Part shown: positions 38,660 to 48,720 of the stretch, one piece after another
How the letters are laid out: every line of letters begins with the position of its first letter
Numbering within the stretch: the first letter of the stretch is position 1
DNA from: Brachypterus glaber
Lineage: Eukaryota > Arthropoda > Insecta > Coleoptera > Kateretidae
DNA: 64,000 bases
NCBI GenBank assembly: GCA_958510825.1
Contig: OY294048.1
Span: forward strand, 16,509,589 to 16,573,588
Reading direction: 5' to 3'
The notes under the pieces: generated by a model
The model's database searches: none
Seen by the model: only the letters and a program-made list of their open reading frames with translations
Told to the model about the DNA's origin: nothing
Made by a program: the position numbers and the translations under genes

Positions 38660-39990
38660 CAGGACTTTCTAGTGTCAGTAGCAATAATAGACGGACTGAA
38701 AAGGGGCCAAAGCAAATCAAATTAGGCTCTTGAATTGAATACATTAAAACTGGTAAAATCAAAACAGTAAAACCAAAACTAGTATAATCAAAAGTAGTAA
38801 AATAAAAAATAGCAAAATCAAAACTAGCAAAGTCAAAAAAATTAAAGTAAAAAAAAAATAAAATCAAAAAAAGTAAAATCAAAATTAGTAAAAATAAAAC
38901 CAGTAAAATAGAAAACTAGTAAAATCGAAACTACTAAAATTCATAATTTTTACAATGCTTCACTATTTAGTTTTTTTTTACAGTGTAAGCCAAATAAAAT
39001 TGTATTTTTCTTCTTGTTTGGAAGGGTTGTGGGTCAACCAGAATACTGTAGTTACACATTTCTTAATTATTTTAGGTAATTTTCTAGGATTTTGTAGTGT
39101 CAGTAGTAACAATATGAGGGCTGAAAAAGGGCCAATCAGCAGATCGAGTACTGCCTCTTAAATTAGATAAACTAAAACTAGTAAAATCAAAAGTAGTAAA
39201 ATCAAAACTAGTAAAGTCAAAAGTAGTACAATCAAAGCTAGTAGAAATAAAACTAGTAAAATCAAAACTGGTAAAATGTATAATTAATAATAATGTTTCA
39301 ATATTCAGATTTTTTACAGTGTAAGTACAGCCAAATAAAATTATATTTTCCCTTTTGTTTGGAAAGGTTGTAGGTTGATCCAAAGACTCTAAGTACAGTG
39401 TTTTTAATACTTTTAGGTAATTGTCTAGGACTTTATAGTGTCAGTAGCAATAATAGACGAGGATTCGATTCGATTTAATTCGATTCGATTTGAACTCAGT
39501 CATTTTAATTGAATACAGTTAAAACTAGTAAAATCAAAACTACATAGTAAAATTAAAACAAGCAAAACTAAAACTAGTAAAATCAAAACTAGTAAAATCA
39601 AATTAGTTAAATAAAAACCAGTAAAATCAGAACCTAATGATTTTTTCTAAGCTGGTCACATTACTATTGTGCCCTGTCTCCTAAGCTATGATTACAAACG
39701 GCAAAGTGAAAAGGACATATGATCACGTAACATATTGGGTTACTTACAAGACGTATAGTAAAATTTCCAGAATATTGACTTTTTTAACAGTGTAAATCGA
39801 ATAAAATCCCATTTTGCCCTTGTTCGGAAAGGTTGTGGGTCGATCCGAAGACAGTAATTACAGATTTCTTAATTATTTTAGGTAATTGTCTGGGACTTTG
39901 GAGTGTCATTAGCAATAATAGATGGGCTGAAAGGGGCCAATCAGCTAATCGAATTTGGTCGTTTGAATTGAATAAATTATTGTTTCTCAA
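38660..39990 (+). repeat. Macro-tandem with nested 15-bp minisatellite
   Basis: A block with ttttacagtgtaagccaaat, ggttgtgggtc, ttaattattttaggtaatt, gtgtcagtagcaataataga and ggggccaatcag recurs about every 340-470 bp (38660, 39095, 39430 and 39895 for the gtgtcagtag part). Between copies lie arrays of a 15-bp unit AAAACTAGTAAAATC: 38744-38945, 39172-39280 and 39530-39640. On the minus strand the 15-mer stays open and reads as repeats of FDFTS, which explains the long minus frames at 38619-38882 and 39084-39383. I do not regard these as genes. Confidence 0.85.
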
Positions 39991-40419
39991 TTAGCTCTAA
40001 CGTCTTCTTTTCAGAAAACGAACCGGAAAAACCACCAATGGACTGTTAAGTTCCTTATTCTTTTACTTTAATGCCATTTGCAGTCATTTTTTAATAGGGA
40101 GTATAAAATTTGTAAAGATCTTTTTCACGTTTTTGGCTACCTCAGTCCCAAAATCCTAAATTGAACCCACCATTTTTTTTACTTAGAAGAACTTCAAAAA
40201 CATTAAAAATAAAAAAATTAATATTTTTGACACACTAAATATTAAGCGAGCTTTTACACAAATTAACACTTTTTACCCCCTTACCTAAACCCGATTTTTC
40301 TTAAAAGTTATTCGGGTCACGAAAAAGAAATTAATGGTGAAAATTTGAAGTCTATCTCGAAGGGTTCCCAAGTAATCAAAATCAAAAACAACTCTGATAG
40401 ATATGTCTATGTGATCCTC
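39991..40419. other. Intergenic, nothing recognised
   Basis: No supported feature. Confidence 0.45.
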
Positions 40420-40570
40420 TTCAAAGAAACCCACCCAGTGAGTCAAATTTACGTATTTCTTTTTTTTAATTCTTATTTGAAAAAGTTTTTTACATAAGAA
40501 TCCGAAGAAAAAAAGTAAGACGTAAATTTTACATACTAGGTAGGTTTCTTTGTGCAGGGTCACATATAGT
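40420..40570. mobile_element. Palindromic MITE, second piece at 55960
   Basis: aaagaaacccacccagtgag, then aaatttacgtatttctt, pairs with aagtaagacgtaaatttta, then ctaggtaggtttcttt. The right arm with its flank tgtgcagggtcacatata recurs at about 55960-56030. Confidence 0.75.
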
Positions 40571-40576
40571 TAAAAA

Positions 40577-41040
40577 ACGTAGAGAAACTTTTTTAAGTTA
40601 ATAGAAAAGTATTTTTTGTACTTAGGTACTGAAGACATTCCCACAAACATGATGGAGTAAGTAAAAATAAAAACAGTAATGCAACTTGCACTACAATTTT
40701 AACTGCCATTTGGTTAACCCGTAATTCTTTTTTCAAGAAAGAAAATAAAACTGAATTCATCAATTAACTGTACTTTAATGAACCACTACCATTTTCTGGA
40801 AAAAATCGTCTAGAGAAACTTTTAGTTAATAGAAAAGCATTTTTTTTTACTGAAGAAACTCCCAAAAAAATATTATGATGGAGTAAGTAAAAATAAAAAC
40901 AGTAATGCAACTTGCACTACAATGTTAACTGCCATTTGGTTAACCCGTAACTTCTTTTGTTTCAAGAAAGAAAATTAAACTGAATTCATCAATTAACTGT
41001 GCTTTAATGAACCATTACCATTTTCTGGAGAAATCGTCTT
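40577..41040 (+). repeat. Tandem duplication, about 233-bp unit
   Basis: Two head-to-tail copies share gatggagtaagtaaaaataa, gcaacttgcactacaat, actgccatttggttaaccc and accattttctgga, and differ by small indels. Confidence 0.9.
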
Positions 41041-41264
41041 GCGGAAAAAATAATGAAAAGTGTATTTCCATTGTCTGCCATTTTATTATTTCGGAATTAG
41101 ACGTGACATATCTGCTAAGAAATTAGAAAAGTAATTAAGGACATTTTTCGGTTTTCCAATGCATACTAAAACTTTTGTTTTAACGGCTAATTTCATTTCG
41201 ACCATGATTTCGAATTAATAATTACACGGTGACACGACAGATATTTCTTCTTTTTTAACCGACT

Positions 41265-42130
41265 TCCAAAAAGGAGGAGGTTATCAATTCGACGTGTGAC
41301 TGTTTTTTTTTTATGTTTGTTCCCTCATAACTTTAGAACGAATGAACGGAATTTGAAGAAACTTATTGCAACTTAAAGAGGTTATTTCTGAGGTGGTTCC
41401 GTTTCAATTTGACGCTCGAAAAATGCCGGGTAAGCCGGATAATTAAGATAAATCTAATAATTTTAACGAAATTTCACTTAAAAATTTTTAGAGAAATATC
41501 GAATAACTCGTTTGGACTTTTAAGCCGGATAACTTGATTAAGGCGTCACTCAAATATTATGGCAAACTAAAATATCTTTTAAATGCAGCTAAACTTGATT
41601 CTCTGGACCTGTAATATTAAAATACCAAGAGGAAATGATAAATTTTGTCATTTCCATAAGGCGTTATTTGATTATTACCTAACGCTTAAAGTTTAACAAA
41701 TATTTTCTTTAGTATTTCGTTTAAACAGGTTGGTTGAACTCTGGGCCTGGGCCCTGAAATAAAAATATTACTTTTATTTTTTAGAAATTTATCTTTAAGA
41801 CAATAACGTCACAAAGCACTAACAGTGCGTTGTGGCATCAGCAGCTTACCAGATGGAAGGAGAACTATAATTTAGCTTAGATGACGTTACAAATCTACAA
41901 GTTCTGTGTCTCTAAAAAAATAAAAACTTGTCTCAAAAAAAAAAAACGAACCGACTTCTATGTCTCTAAAAAGTAAAAAATAAAAAATACCTAAGTCGGT
42001 GCCAACTTCACAGCAAAAAATAATAAAAAAAATAATTGTTAGTAATTTATTTAGGAAATAGTGAAATTGGCACCGACTTAAGTATTTTTATTTTTTACTT
42101 TTTAGAGACATAGAAGTCGGTTCATTTTTT
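41265..42130 (+). mobile_element. Dispersed element family F7, copy 1
   Basis: Starts with aaccgacttccaaaaaggag, a phrase common at the ends of insect repeats, and closes with a hairpin at 41941-42130 (cgaaccgacttctatgtctc, aagtcggtgccaact and complements, arms about 75 bp). The hairpin and the adjoining block gatgacgttacaaatctaca (here plus, inverted at 63860) recur at 63610-63960. Confidence 0.75.
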
Positions 42131-42258
42131 TTGCGAAAAGTTTTTATTTACGATTTACTTAGTGTTAGTTTACAATTTTTTTAAGAAATCACTTACATGT
42201 TAATTTTTTAATGCATTAATAAGTGCCAAATGGCAATATATAGTTAGTGTAAAGATGC

Positions 42259-43215
42259 AAATCGCTTGCAAAACAACTTTACAATACGATATTTCAAGAA
42301 TGCTTTGACATAGAGAAGAAATTAAACTTTAAAGCGACGTTGCACGGAATACGTCAAGCGATAGGCTTTTGTCTGTTGCCAACCTAAAAGAAAAAAGTAG
42401 AGACCTCTTATGCTCGCTTGCAAAACAACTTTACACTACGATATTTCAAGGACGCTTTGACATAGAGAAGAAATTAATTTTAAAGCGACGTTGCACGGAA
42501 AACGTCAAGCGATAGGCTTTTGTCTGTTGCCAACCTAAAAGAAAAAAAAGTAGAGACCTCTTATGCTCGCTTGCAAAACAACTTTACACTACGATATTTC
42601 AAGAACGCTTTGACATAGAGAAGAAATTAAACTTTAAAGCGACATTGCACGGAAAACGTCAAGCGATAGGCTTTTGTCTGTTGCCAACCTAAAAGAAAAA
42701 AAAAATGAGACCTCTTATGCTCGCTTGCAAAACAACTTTACACGACGATATTTCAAGAACGCTTTGACATAGAGAAGAAATTAAACTTTAAAGCGACGTT
42801 GCACGGAAAACGTCAAGCGATAGGATTTTGTCTGTAACCAACCTAAAAGAAAAAAACTAGAGACCTCTTATGCTCGCTTGCAAAACAACTTTACACTACG
42901 ATATTTCAAGAACGCTTTGACATAGAGAAGAAATTAAACTTTAAAGCGACATTGCACGGAAAACGTCAAGCGATAGGCTTTTGTCTGTTGCCAACCTAAA
43001 AGAAAAAAAAAATGAGACCTCTTATGCTCGCTTGCAAAACAACTTTACACGACGATATTTCAAGAACGCTTTGACATAGAGAAGAAATTAAACTTTAAAT
43101 CGTCGTCAAGCGATAGGCTTTTGTCTGTTGCCAACCTAAAAGAAAAAAAAGTAGAGACCCCTTCTGGGCCGCAAAATGCCTGTGATTATGAGTTTATAAG
43201 AGTGGCAAAATAGAT
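42259..43215 (+). repeat. 153-bp tandem array inside an F1-like element
   Basis: Six units; the phase marker gctcgcttgcaaaac occurs at 42412, 42565, 42719, 42872 and 43026 (spacing 153-154 bp). Each unit holds ctttgacatagagaagaaat, gcgataggcttttgtctgtt and gagacctcttatg. The last unit continues into gtgattatgagtttataaga, the true right end of F1 at 8120, so an F1-like copy expanded in place. Confidence 0.9.
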
Positions 43216-43681
43216 AAATATTTAAATGAGTGTCTAAATAATGCAGTTATGTAACTGCCAAATACATTTTTTTAGAATAGTAAGTAAGCTTACATAAGGT
43301 CTTTATCCTTATAGCTTACAGTCCAAAAATTTTTGTCAAACTAATAGGCTAATTTTAGTTACTATCTTTGGTCTGGTCTCCTTGAACTAATAATTATTAG
43401 TGACGTTTTAAAACCCATTTAATTTTTAATTTCTGAAAGGAGTTTTAATCATTCAGAAAAAACCGTAGAATAAGGGTCTTTTGTGCCAGATTTCTGGCGA
43501 AAAGGAAACTCGAAGGGATAAGAGGATAATTAAAAATGCATTTGGAAAAAATGTATGTTTTAAAATTTTAATTGTTTATTTTCTTTTTTTATATATCGTG
43601 GTCTTACAAGAAAAGAACATTTAGTCATAAAACAAATTAAGAAATTCTTGATCCTTACTCATATTGGAGTTGATTTAAATA
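43216..43681. other. Intergenic, nothing recognised
   Basis: No supported feature. Confidence 0.5.
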
Positions 43682-43866
43682 AACCATAGAAAAAATGTTA
43701 TCTCTCCAAAATATAAATTTATTGTCTATTAAACAAACATTACAGCGAGAATTGTTTCGACTTGAAAATGCCTTTATGTTAAAAAAGTCGAAACAATTGT
43801 CGCTGTAATGTATGTTTAGTAGACAATAAATTTATATTTTGGAGAGATAACATTTTTTCTATGGTT
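43682..43866. repeat. Near-perfect hairpin, 82-bp arms
   Basis: Arms 43682-43763 and 43785-43866 match at 79 of 82 positions, with a 21-base loop. The arms start aaccatagaaaaaatgttat. No flanking duplication could be settled. The high arm identity means a young or conversion-maintained element; transcripts would fold into long double-stranded RNA. Confidence 0.95.
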
Positions 43867-44394
43867 CATAAAACATGGTTTTAATATATTGATAACTTTC
43901 ACTTTTATTTCTTTAGTTTTGTAATTATTTTTGGAAAAAAGACCTACTGTAAATCGCAATTACATGTTTGGACATAATATGTCCTATTTTTCTCAAATAA
44001 AAAAATGAAAAATGATTCAATTGACTTAGTGACGTTTGCTTGTAAGCCCAGGATATAGGTAATTTCCTTCTAATTGAGTTCCACAATAGGTCCCGTAATT
44101 TTACATTAAACCAAATTTAACGTAAAAATATATAACTGCTTCTATTTGTTCTCTTATAATAACACCGACCTACAAAAAAAGTTCAGTTACTCGATCTCAT
44201 TAAAAATTGATTTCGATCAGATTTGGCTGGATATGTTAAAGTTCTCGTAGAGAATTTCATGACATTCGGATCAAAAGTGCCACGGGCACAACTTCCAGAT
44301 TAGATAATATGCTGGAGAACTTTGAAAATCGCGTGAATCAGTTTTATGGAAAAGTATTCTTTGTCAGATTTGGCTGAAATTTGGATACAATATA
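43867..44394. other. Intergenic with one element end
   Basis: At 44025-44060, gacttagtgacgtttgcttg, then taagcccaggatata, resembles the right end of the TIR element at 32294-32684. The rest is unrecognised. Confidence 0.45.
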
Positions 44395-44530
44395 GTTTAT
44401 TCATAATTATTTAGAAATAATCTAATTAAAATCATAGGTAAAAGTTGGAAAATAAATTATTGTTAACTTCTACTACCTAAAAAGTTTTAAACACCACTTT
44501 TCCATCCCTTGGTCGGGAACATCACTTCAG
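44395..44530 (+). mobile_element. Dispersed repeat, inverted copy at 57520
   Basis: ataattatttagaaataa, attattgttaacttctacta, aaaaagttttaaacacca and tttccatcccttggtcggga match the reverse complement of about 57520-57655. Confidence 0.7.
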
Positions 44531-45282
44531 GCCTATTCCACGTGCATTCAGGCAACGGTGACTGCACTGACACGGATTTGAGTGAATTATGTTTTATGGG
44601 TACCTTGTGACATCATAAATAGATCTCTAGTTGGATTTTTTATAAAGAGGCATATTTTTTAAGAAATCGATTTTTTTATATTTTTTCTAAAATCAAAGAT
44701 TGTTATAAAAATTGACTTTGGCGTATAATAACTTTAAAACTATTAGACATCTAAAAACAGTTTTCAATATTAGAAACAACCTCAATTTCTTGACAAATTT
44801 CATTTTTTTATATCGATATCGTTTTGTGTTTTTTTTTTAGATATTAGCTAAAAACTTTAAACTTTAATATCTTAAAAAACCCACCTTTAATATTTTTTAA
44901 AATTTTAGTATATATTTTGACTGTCTACTTTTAATAAATTACTAAAATGCACATTCTTGTAATTTTTTTTATTTTCAATAGAATATCAAAAATTCCAAAA
45001 TTCTAGCCTTTTTCCAATTTCTTGAAGTTATAATCAAAGTAGGTCGGATAAAAGTCATTATTTCTTCTTTTTTTTTTTTTTTGATAACAAAAAAATTATA
45101 TATCGTTTTTGTTAAACAAATTACTTACCCCCGGGAGCGTGACGTTAAAATTATTTTGCTATAAAATAAATAATTCAGTTTCCTTAAACGTTGACGGCTT
45201 TTAAAACTAGCTTCAAACTTGATGTTTAAAAAAAAAACAGCTTCTATTTATTTCTTATTTTTGTTTATATAACATAGGAATA
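44531..45282. other. Intergenic, nothing recognised
   Basis: No supported feature. Confidence 0.5.
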
Positions 45283-46018
45283 ATTGGGCCTCGTTATGCA
45301 AAAAACAAGCAACCCACAAATTAAAAAAAAGAGATAATGGCGTATACTGAACTAGAAATGTCCATACTACATTCCTACATCCAACCCACAATATGTGATA
45401 TGTTGTGGGTTGGTTGCTTTTTTCATAATAGGGTTCAGTTATAAGGTTCACAAACTCATGACGATGCAACTTTTTCAATGTTCTTTATACATTCATTTGT
45501 TAAGGATTTATATCTGTACATAAATAAATATTATTTATCTACAGACATAAATTCTTAACAAATGAAATGTATAAAAAAAGAATTATTGTTATGAGTTTGT
45601 GAACCTCATAACTGGACCCTGTTATGCTAAAAGCAACCAATCCAGAATATTTCACATATTGTGGGTTGGATGTACGAATGAAGTATGGGCATTTCTAAAT
45701 CAGTATACCTCTTAATACGTCATTATGGGTCGTCCATAAAATACGTCACGCAAATTGACCAAAATTCACACAATTCATACCCGGTTTCTCGCGTTATTAA
45801 AGGATGTAGAGATTTCATATTTTGGCTACCCCCACCAATAGGGGGGGAGTTAGGAAGGTAGCCAAAATATAAAATCTCTACAGCCTTTAATAACGCAAGA
45901 AACGGGGTATGAAGTCTATAAATTCTGGTCAATTTTTATGACTTATTTTATGGACGACCCCTTATATCATTTTTTAAATTTGTGGGTTGGTTGCTTTTTG
46001 CATAACAGGGCCCAATTA
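45283..46018. mobile_element. Long foldback element, interrupted right arm
   Basis: Left arm 45283-45525 pairs with right arm 45527-45725 and 45963-46018. Landmarks: ataattgggcctcgttatgc, caagcaacccacaaatt, agaaatgtccatactacatt, cacaaactcatgacgat, ttgttaaggatttata and their complements. The right arm is split by the GGGTCGTCC MITE, so this element is the older. No coding capacity; the minus frame at 45248-45478 lies in an arm. Confidence 0.9.
45726..45962. mobile_element. GGGTCGTCC palindromic MITE, full copy
   Basis: Arms of about 105 bp: gggtcgtccataaaatacgt, ttctcgcgttattaaagg, catattttggctaccccc, and their complements ending gacgacccc. Flanks attat and ttata fit a TTA-type target duplication, as in Tourist/PIF-Harbinger MITEs (inference). 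Inserted in the right arm of the foldback element. A decayed relative is at 16598. Confidence 0.9.
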
Positions 46019-46049
46019 ATTATACCGTAGAATAAAAGGTTTCTTCAGA

Positions 46050-46112
46050 AAACGCATTATATTACACTAGTTTGATATTTATATATCACCCTAGTTTGAT
46101 ATTTATGTACGT
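46050..46112 (+). mobile_element. Fragment of family F2 left end
   Basis: gaaaacgcattatattacac, tagtttgatatttatatatc and accctagtttgatatttatg match the left ends of the F2 copies at 9200 and 30030. Confidence 0.7.
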
Positions 46113-46177
46113 AAAATTTTTTAAACTATATATTTAAATAATATTTGGAGTTACTAGCTTTACGTAGTAGAAAAAAT

Positions 46178-46296
46178 ATTATATGCACCATGTATGCAAA
46201 CTGTCTCCACTGATTTTTTGCCTCGACTCCGTCTCCGCGAAATAACTTCAGTCTTGAACTCCAAAGACTTTGCATACTAGGTGCATAATATACCAC
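46178..46296. repeat. Hairpin with about 30-bp stem
   Basis: aatattatatgcaccatgta, then tgcaaa, pairs with tttgcatactaggtgcataa, then tatac. The loop holds a CG-rich stretch (tcgactccgtctccgcga). Confidence 0.7.
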
Positions 46297-46476
46297 TATT
46301 AAATATCAATTGACTTTGACTTTTTGTTTTCTCTATTTTTTATATTAGTTACCATTTATTAACAGAGATCCTTCATACTCCCACAGTTCTGTCAATACAG
46401 AACTGTCAGAATGTTAAGGGTCTCTACTAATGAACTAAACAGAAGGATCTACAGGTTAGTAACCTTGCAAGTTATG

Positions 46477-47152
46477 CAGGGCTGTAACCAGAAAAAAATC
46501 TAGGGGGGGGGGGGCTCAGCCCCCAGGTTGGTACAAAATGAGCGCCTTCACCATTTTTTCAAAATTGCAATATTTTAATGTTTTATAAATTTTAACCATA
46601 TAAGTTTTTAAATACATTTCCTTGGTCTTCTGAGTGGGTAACAAACAAGTAGTCGCTATTTCTTTTTAATTTGCATTATATATTTTAATACTTTTTTTTA
46701 ATTTTATTCATACGCGAGTAACTTCAATCGGCTGGTAATCTAGTTTAGTGCCGCAGGCAATTTTGAGAAATTTCAAGGTCGTGTAACAGCCCTGAATTTA
46801 AAAAGCAAATTATTTTATAAAACACCCTTATAAGCAAATTATTTTAGTTACAATATTCCCATAGATTTGGCTTTGGCTAAAAATTTTGGCTGGCGCAGGG
46901 GCTCGCTTGTTTTTTGTGATTACAACAGACATAATCTACAGCGCCGCAGGAAGGTTAATATAACTAGAATGAGTTATTTTTAATTGCTTGGAGGTCTGCG
47001 CTACAGACTCTGTAGACATCATGTGCATTAAAAGTGCATAGGTAGGTGACTTAAAAAAACCAGGGGGGGGGGGCTTAAAGAAACTGCCAAGGGGGGCCAA
47101 ACGAAGGCCAGGGGGGGCTTAGGCACCCTCGGTCCCCCTTGTTACGGCCCTG
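46477..47152. mobile_element. hAT-like non-autonomous element, 676 bp
   Basis: Left end cagggctgtaac and right end gttacggccctg form the terminal inverted repeat (11 of 12). They are flanked by an 8-bp target duplication aagttatg (46469-46476) / aggttatg (47153-47160), 7 of 8 matching. CAGGG ends with 8-bp duplications are diagnostic of hAT elements. Subterminal runs of G (46501-46513, 47064-47073) and C are present. No transposase frame. Confidence 0.85.
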
Positions 47153-47160
47153 AGGTTATG

Positions 47161-47486
47161 TAGTTTGATATACAAGTAAGCAAAATGGCTAAGCGTATAT
47201 TCATAGAAACTTAATATAGCAAAGAAAAAAGTATGTAATTTAATTTAGAAAACTTGTGTAAGTTAATACGACATAATGTTCTCCATATATGTTCACTGGT
47301 TTTAACATAATTCGGTAAGCCGATATTACAGGCCAAAAGAAGAATTGTGGAATGAGGTATCTGTTTTTTTTTAAGTCGGAATTTTGTTTAAACCAGTTTT
47401 TAAAATTATAAAATTAACACTTGTACATAGAGAAAAAATATAATGTGAAATTTGACTTGTTATACTTGTGTTAGATATTGCCTTCC
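47161..47486. other. Intergenic, nothing recognised
   Basis: No supported feature. Confidence 0.5.
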
Positions 47487-47545
47487 TAAGCTGAAAGGTC
47501 CTATCTGTGTATGTTAAACCTATATAGATAGGACCTTTCAGCTTA
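47487..47545. repeat. Hairpin with perfect 20-bp arms
   Basis: taagctgaaaggtcctatct at 47487-47506 and its exact complement at 47526-47545, with a 19-base loop. Pairing continues with interruptions on both sides (ttatacttg...gtatt), so it is the core of a longer decayed palindrome of about 170 bp rather than a clear microRNA precursor. Confidence 0.85.
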
Positions 47546-48018
47546 ACATTGCAGAATACTTGTTGCAAGTATAAAAATACTTGATACAAATATATTTAAC
47601 TAATTTTAAAGAATACAGTAACTTGTTTCAAGTTCATTCAGTACTTGTTTCCAGAAATTTAGTATTATAAAAAGTCCGTCCAATTATAATTGCATAATTA
47701 TGCAAGATAGTAGTTTCAGATTCCCGTGATTTTTAAGCTACATCATTGGTTAAAAACTTGTACCTTTTAACATATAAAATATTGTGACATTTTTTTGTCT
47801 ATGACAATGATTGACCGTCGTTAAAGCTAATAAAAGAAGAGAAAGTTACATAAAAAAATGGTTATACTTAATGTTATTTTGTATGGTATTGAAACATGTA
47901 TTTTTTGGTTTATTCTTCATACACTCACACTAAATTAGCATATTCTACATATTGTACAAATGTAAATTATATTGAACACAAGGAAAACGTCAAAACGTCA
48001 GGTTACAATTACAACTTA

Positions 48019-48135
48019 GGGCCTATCCAGAGGCTTGCATAACAACCATTACAAGATACATGACGACAAATCAAGCCAATCCTGGCATCGCATTCTTATG
48101 TACTATGCTTGTTATGGGAGTCTTTAGATAGGCCC
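48019..48135. mobile_element. 117-bp palindromic MITE, GGGCCTATC ends
   Basis: The first 27 bp (gggcctatccagaggcttgc and on) match the reverse complement of the last 27 bp at 22 positions. TTA precedes and TTT follows, weakly fitting a Tourist-type target. Its interior contains the first copy of the 28-bp repeat that recurs at the RT start codon. Confidence 0.75.
48053..48080 (+). repeat. 28-bp direct repeat, upstream copy
   Basis: Exact match, from aagatacatgacgac to aagccaat, with 48693-48720. Lies within the GGGCCTATC MITE. Confidence 0.95.
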
Positions 48136-48692
48136 TTTCCAGGAAAACAGTACCGATATCTGTCAAATTTTTGATACACTACGATTTACGCGTCCCTTAC
48201 TATCTTGCATAACTGGACGAAGTATAGTAAAAAAAAAATTTCGCCCAAAGACAAAGTAAGCCATCAAATCTACCACTTATATTAGCTTTATGTCAAAAAG
48301 TGCACGAACTAGTCGATATAACCTAAAAAAATCCTTACAAGCTTGTAGTTTCCTTAACTTCGATTGATTAACATTAAAAAATGCGTCGTGTTATAATTTC
48401 TGCCTCTTTTTTTGATAAATAAAAAACCGATCAACTCAGCGTAAGTTGTTGATTTGCTGACTTTTGCTGAGCTTTATTGAAAGGTTGCAAAATGACAATC
48501 TGTTTTTGGAAAATAATGTCTCGAATGTCGAGCCAAGAATTTCCATCTCTCGACTCTTGGAAAGATCTATTTATGGACTCATGTAATTATTTATATTTGT
48601 TGTAATCACCTTCAGCACTTAATAAAGTAATACAAACTAGCTGAACAGTTGCAAGCACATTGTCAAAACATCGACACTAGGTACTAATTTAA
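48136..48692. other. Spacer upstream of the RT frame
   Basis: No element boundary or promoter could be settled. A short frame from 48507 (MSRMSSQEFPSLDSWKDLFM, then stop within ten codons) is open but has no recognised motif; an upstream host exon or a 5' untranslated region is possible. Confidence 0.4.
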
Positions 48693-48720
48693 AAGATACA
48701 TGACGACAAATCAAGCCAAT
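48693..48720 (+). repeat. 28-bp direct repeat, copy at the RT start codon
   Basis: The last two bases (at, 48719-48720) are the first two of the RT ATG; the g at 48721 is the first base outside the repeat. An in-frame TGA at 48701 lies inside the repeat, so the RT frame cannot extend farther upstream. Confidence 0.95.

Noticed and set aside
47487..47545. microRNA precursor
   Set aside because: The 20-bp arms are perfectly complementary and continue into a wider decayed palindrome, which fits a MITE better than a bulged precursor.
48081..48692. 612-bp insertion flanked by the 28-bp repeat as a target duplication
   Set aside because: The palindromic MITE at 48019-48135 straddles the left boundary intact, so an insertion starting at 48081 would have to create its right arm.
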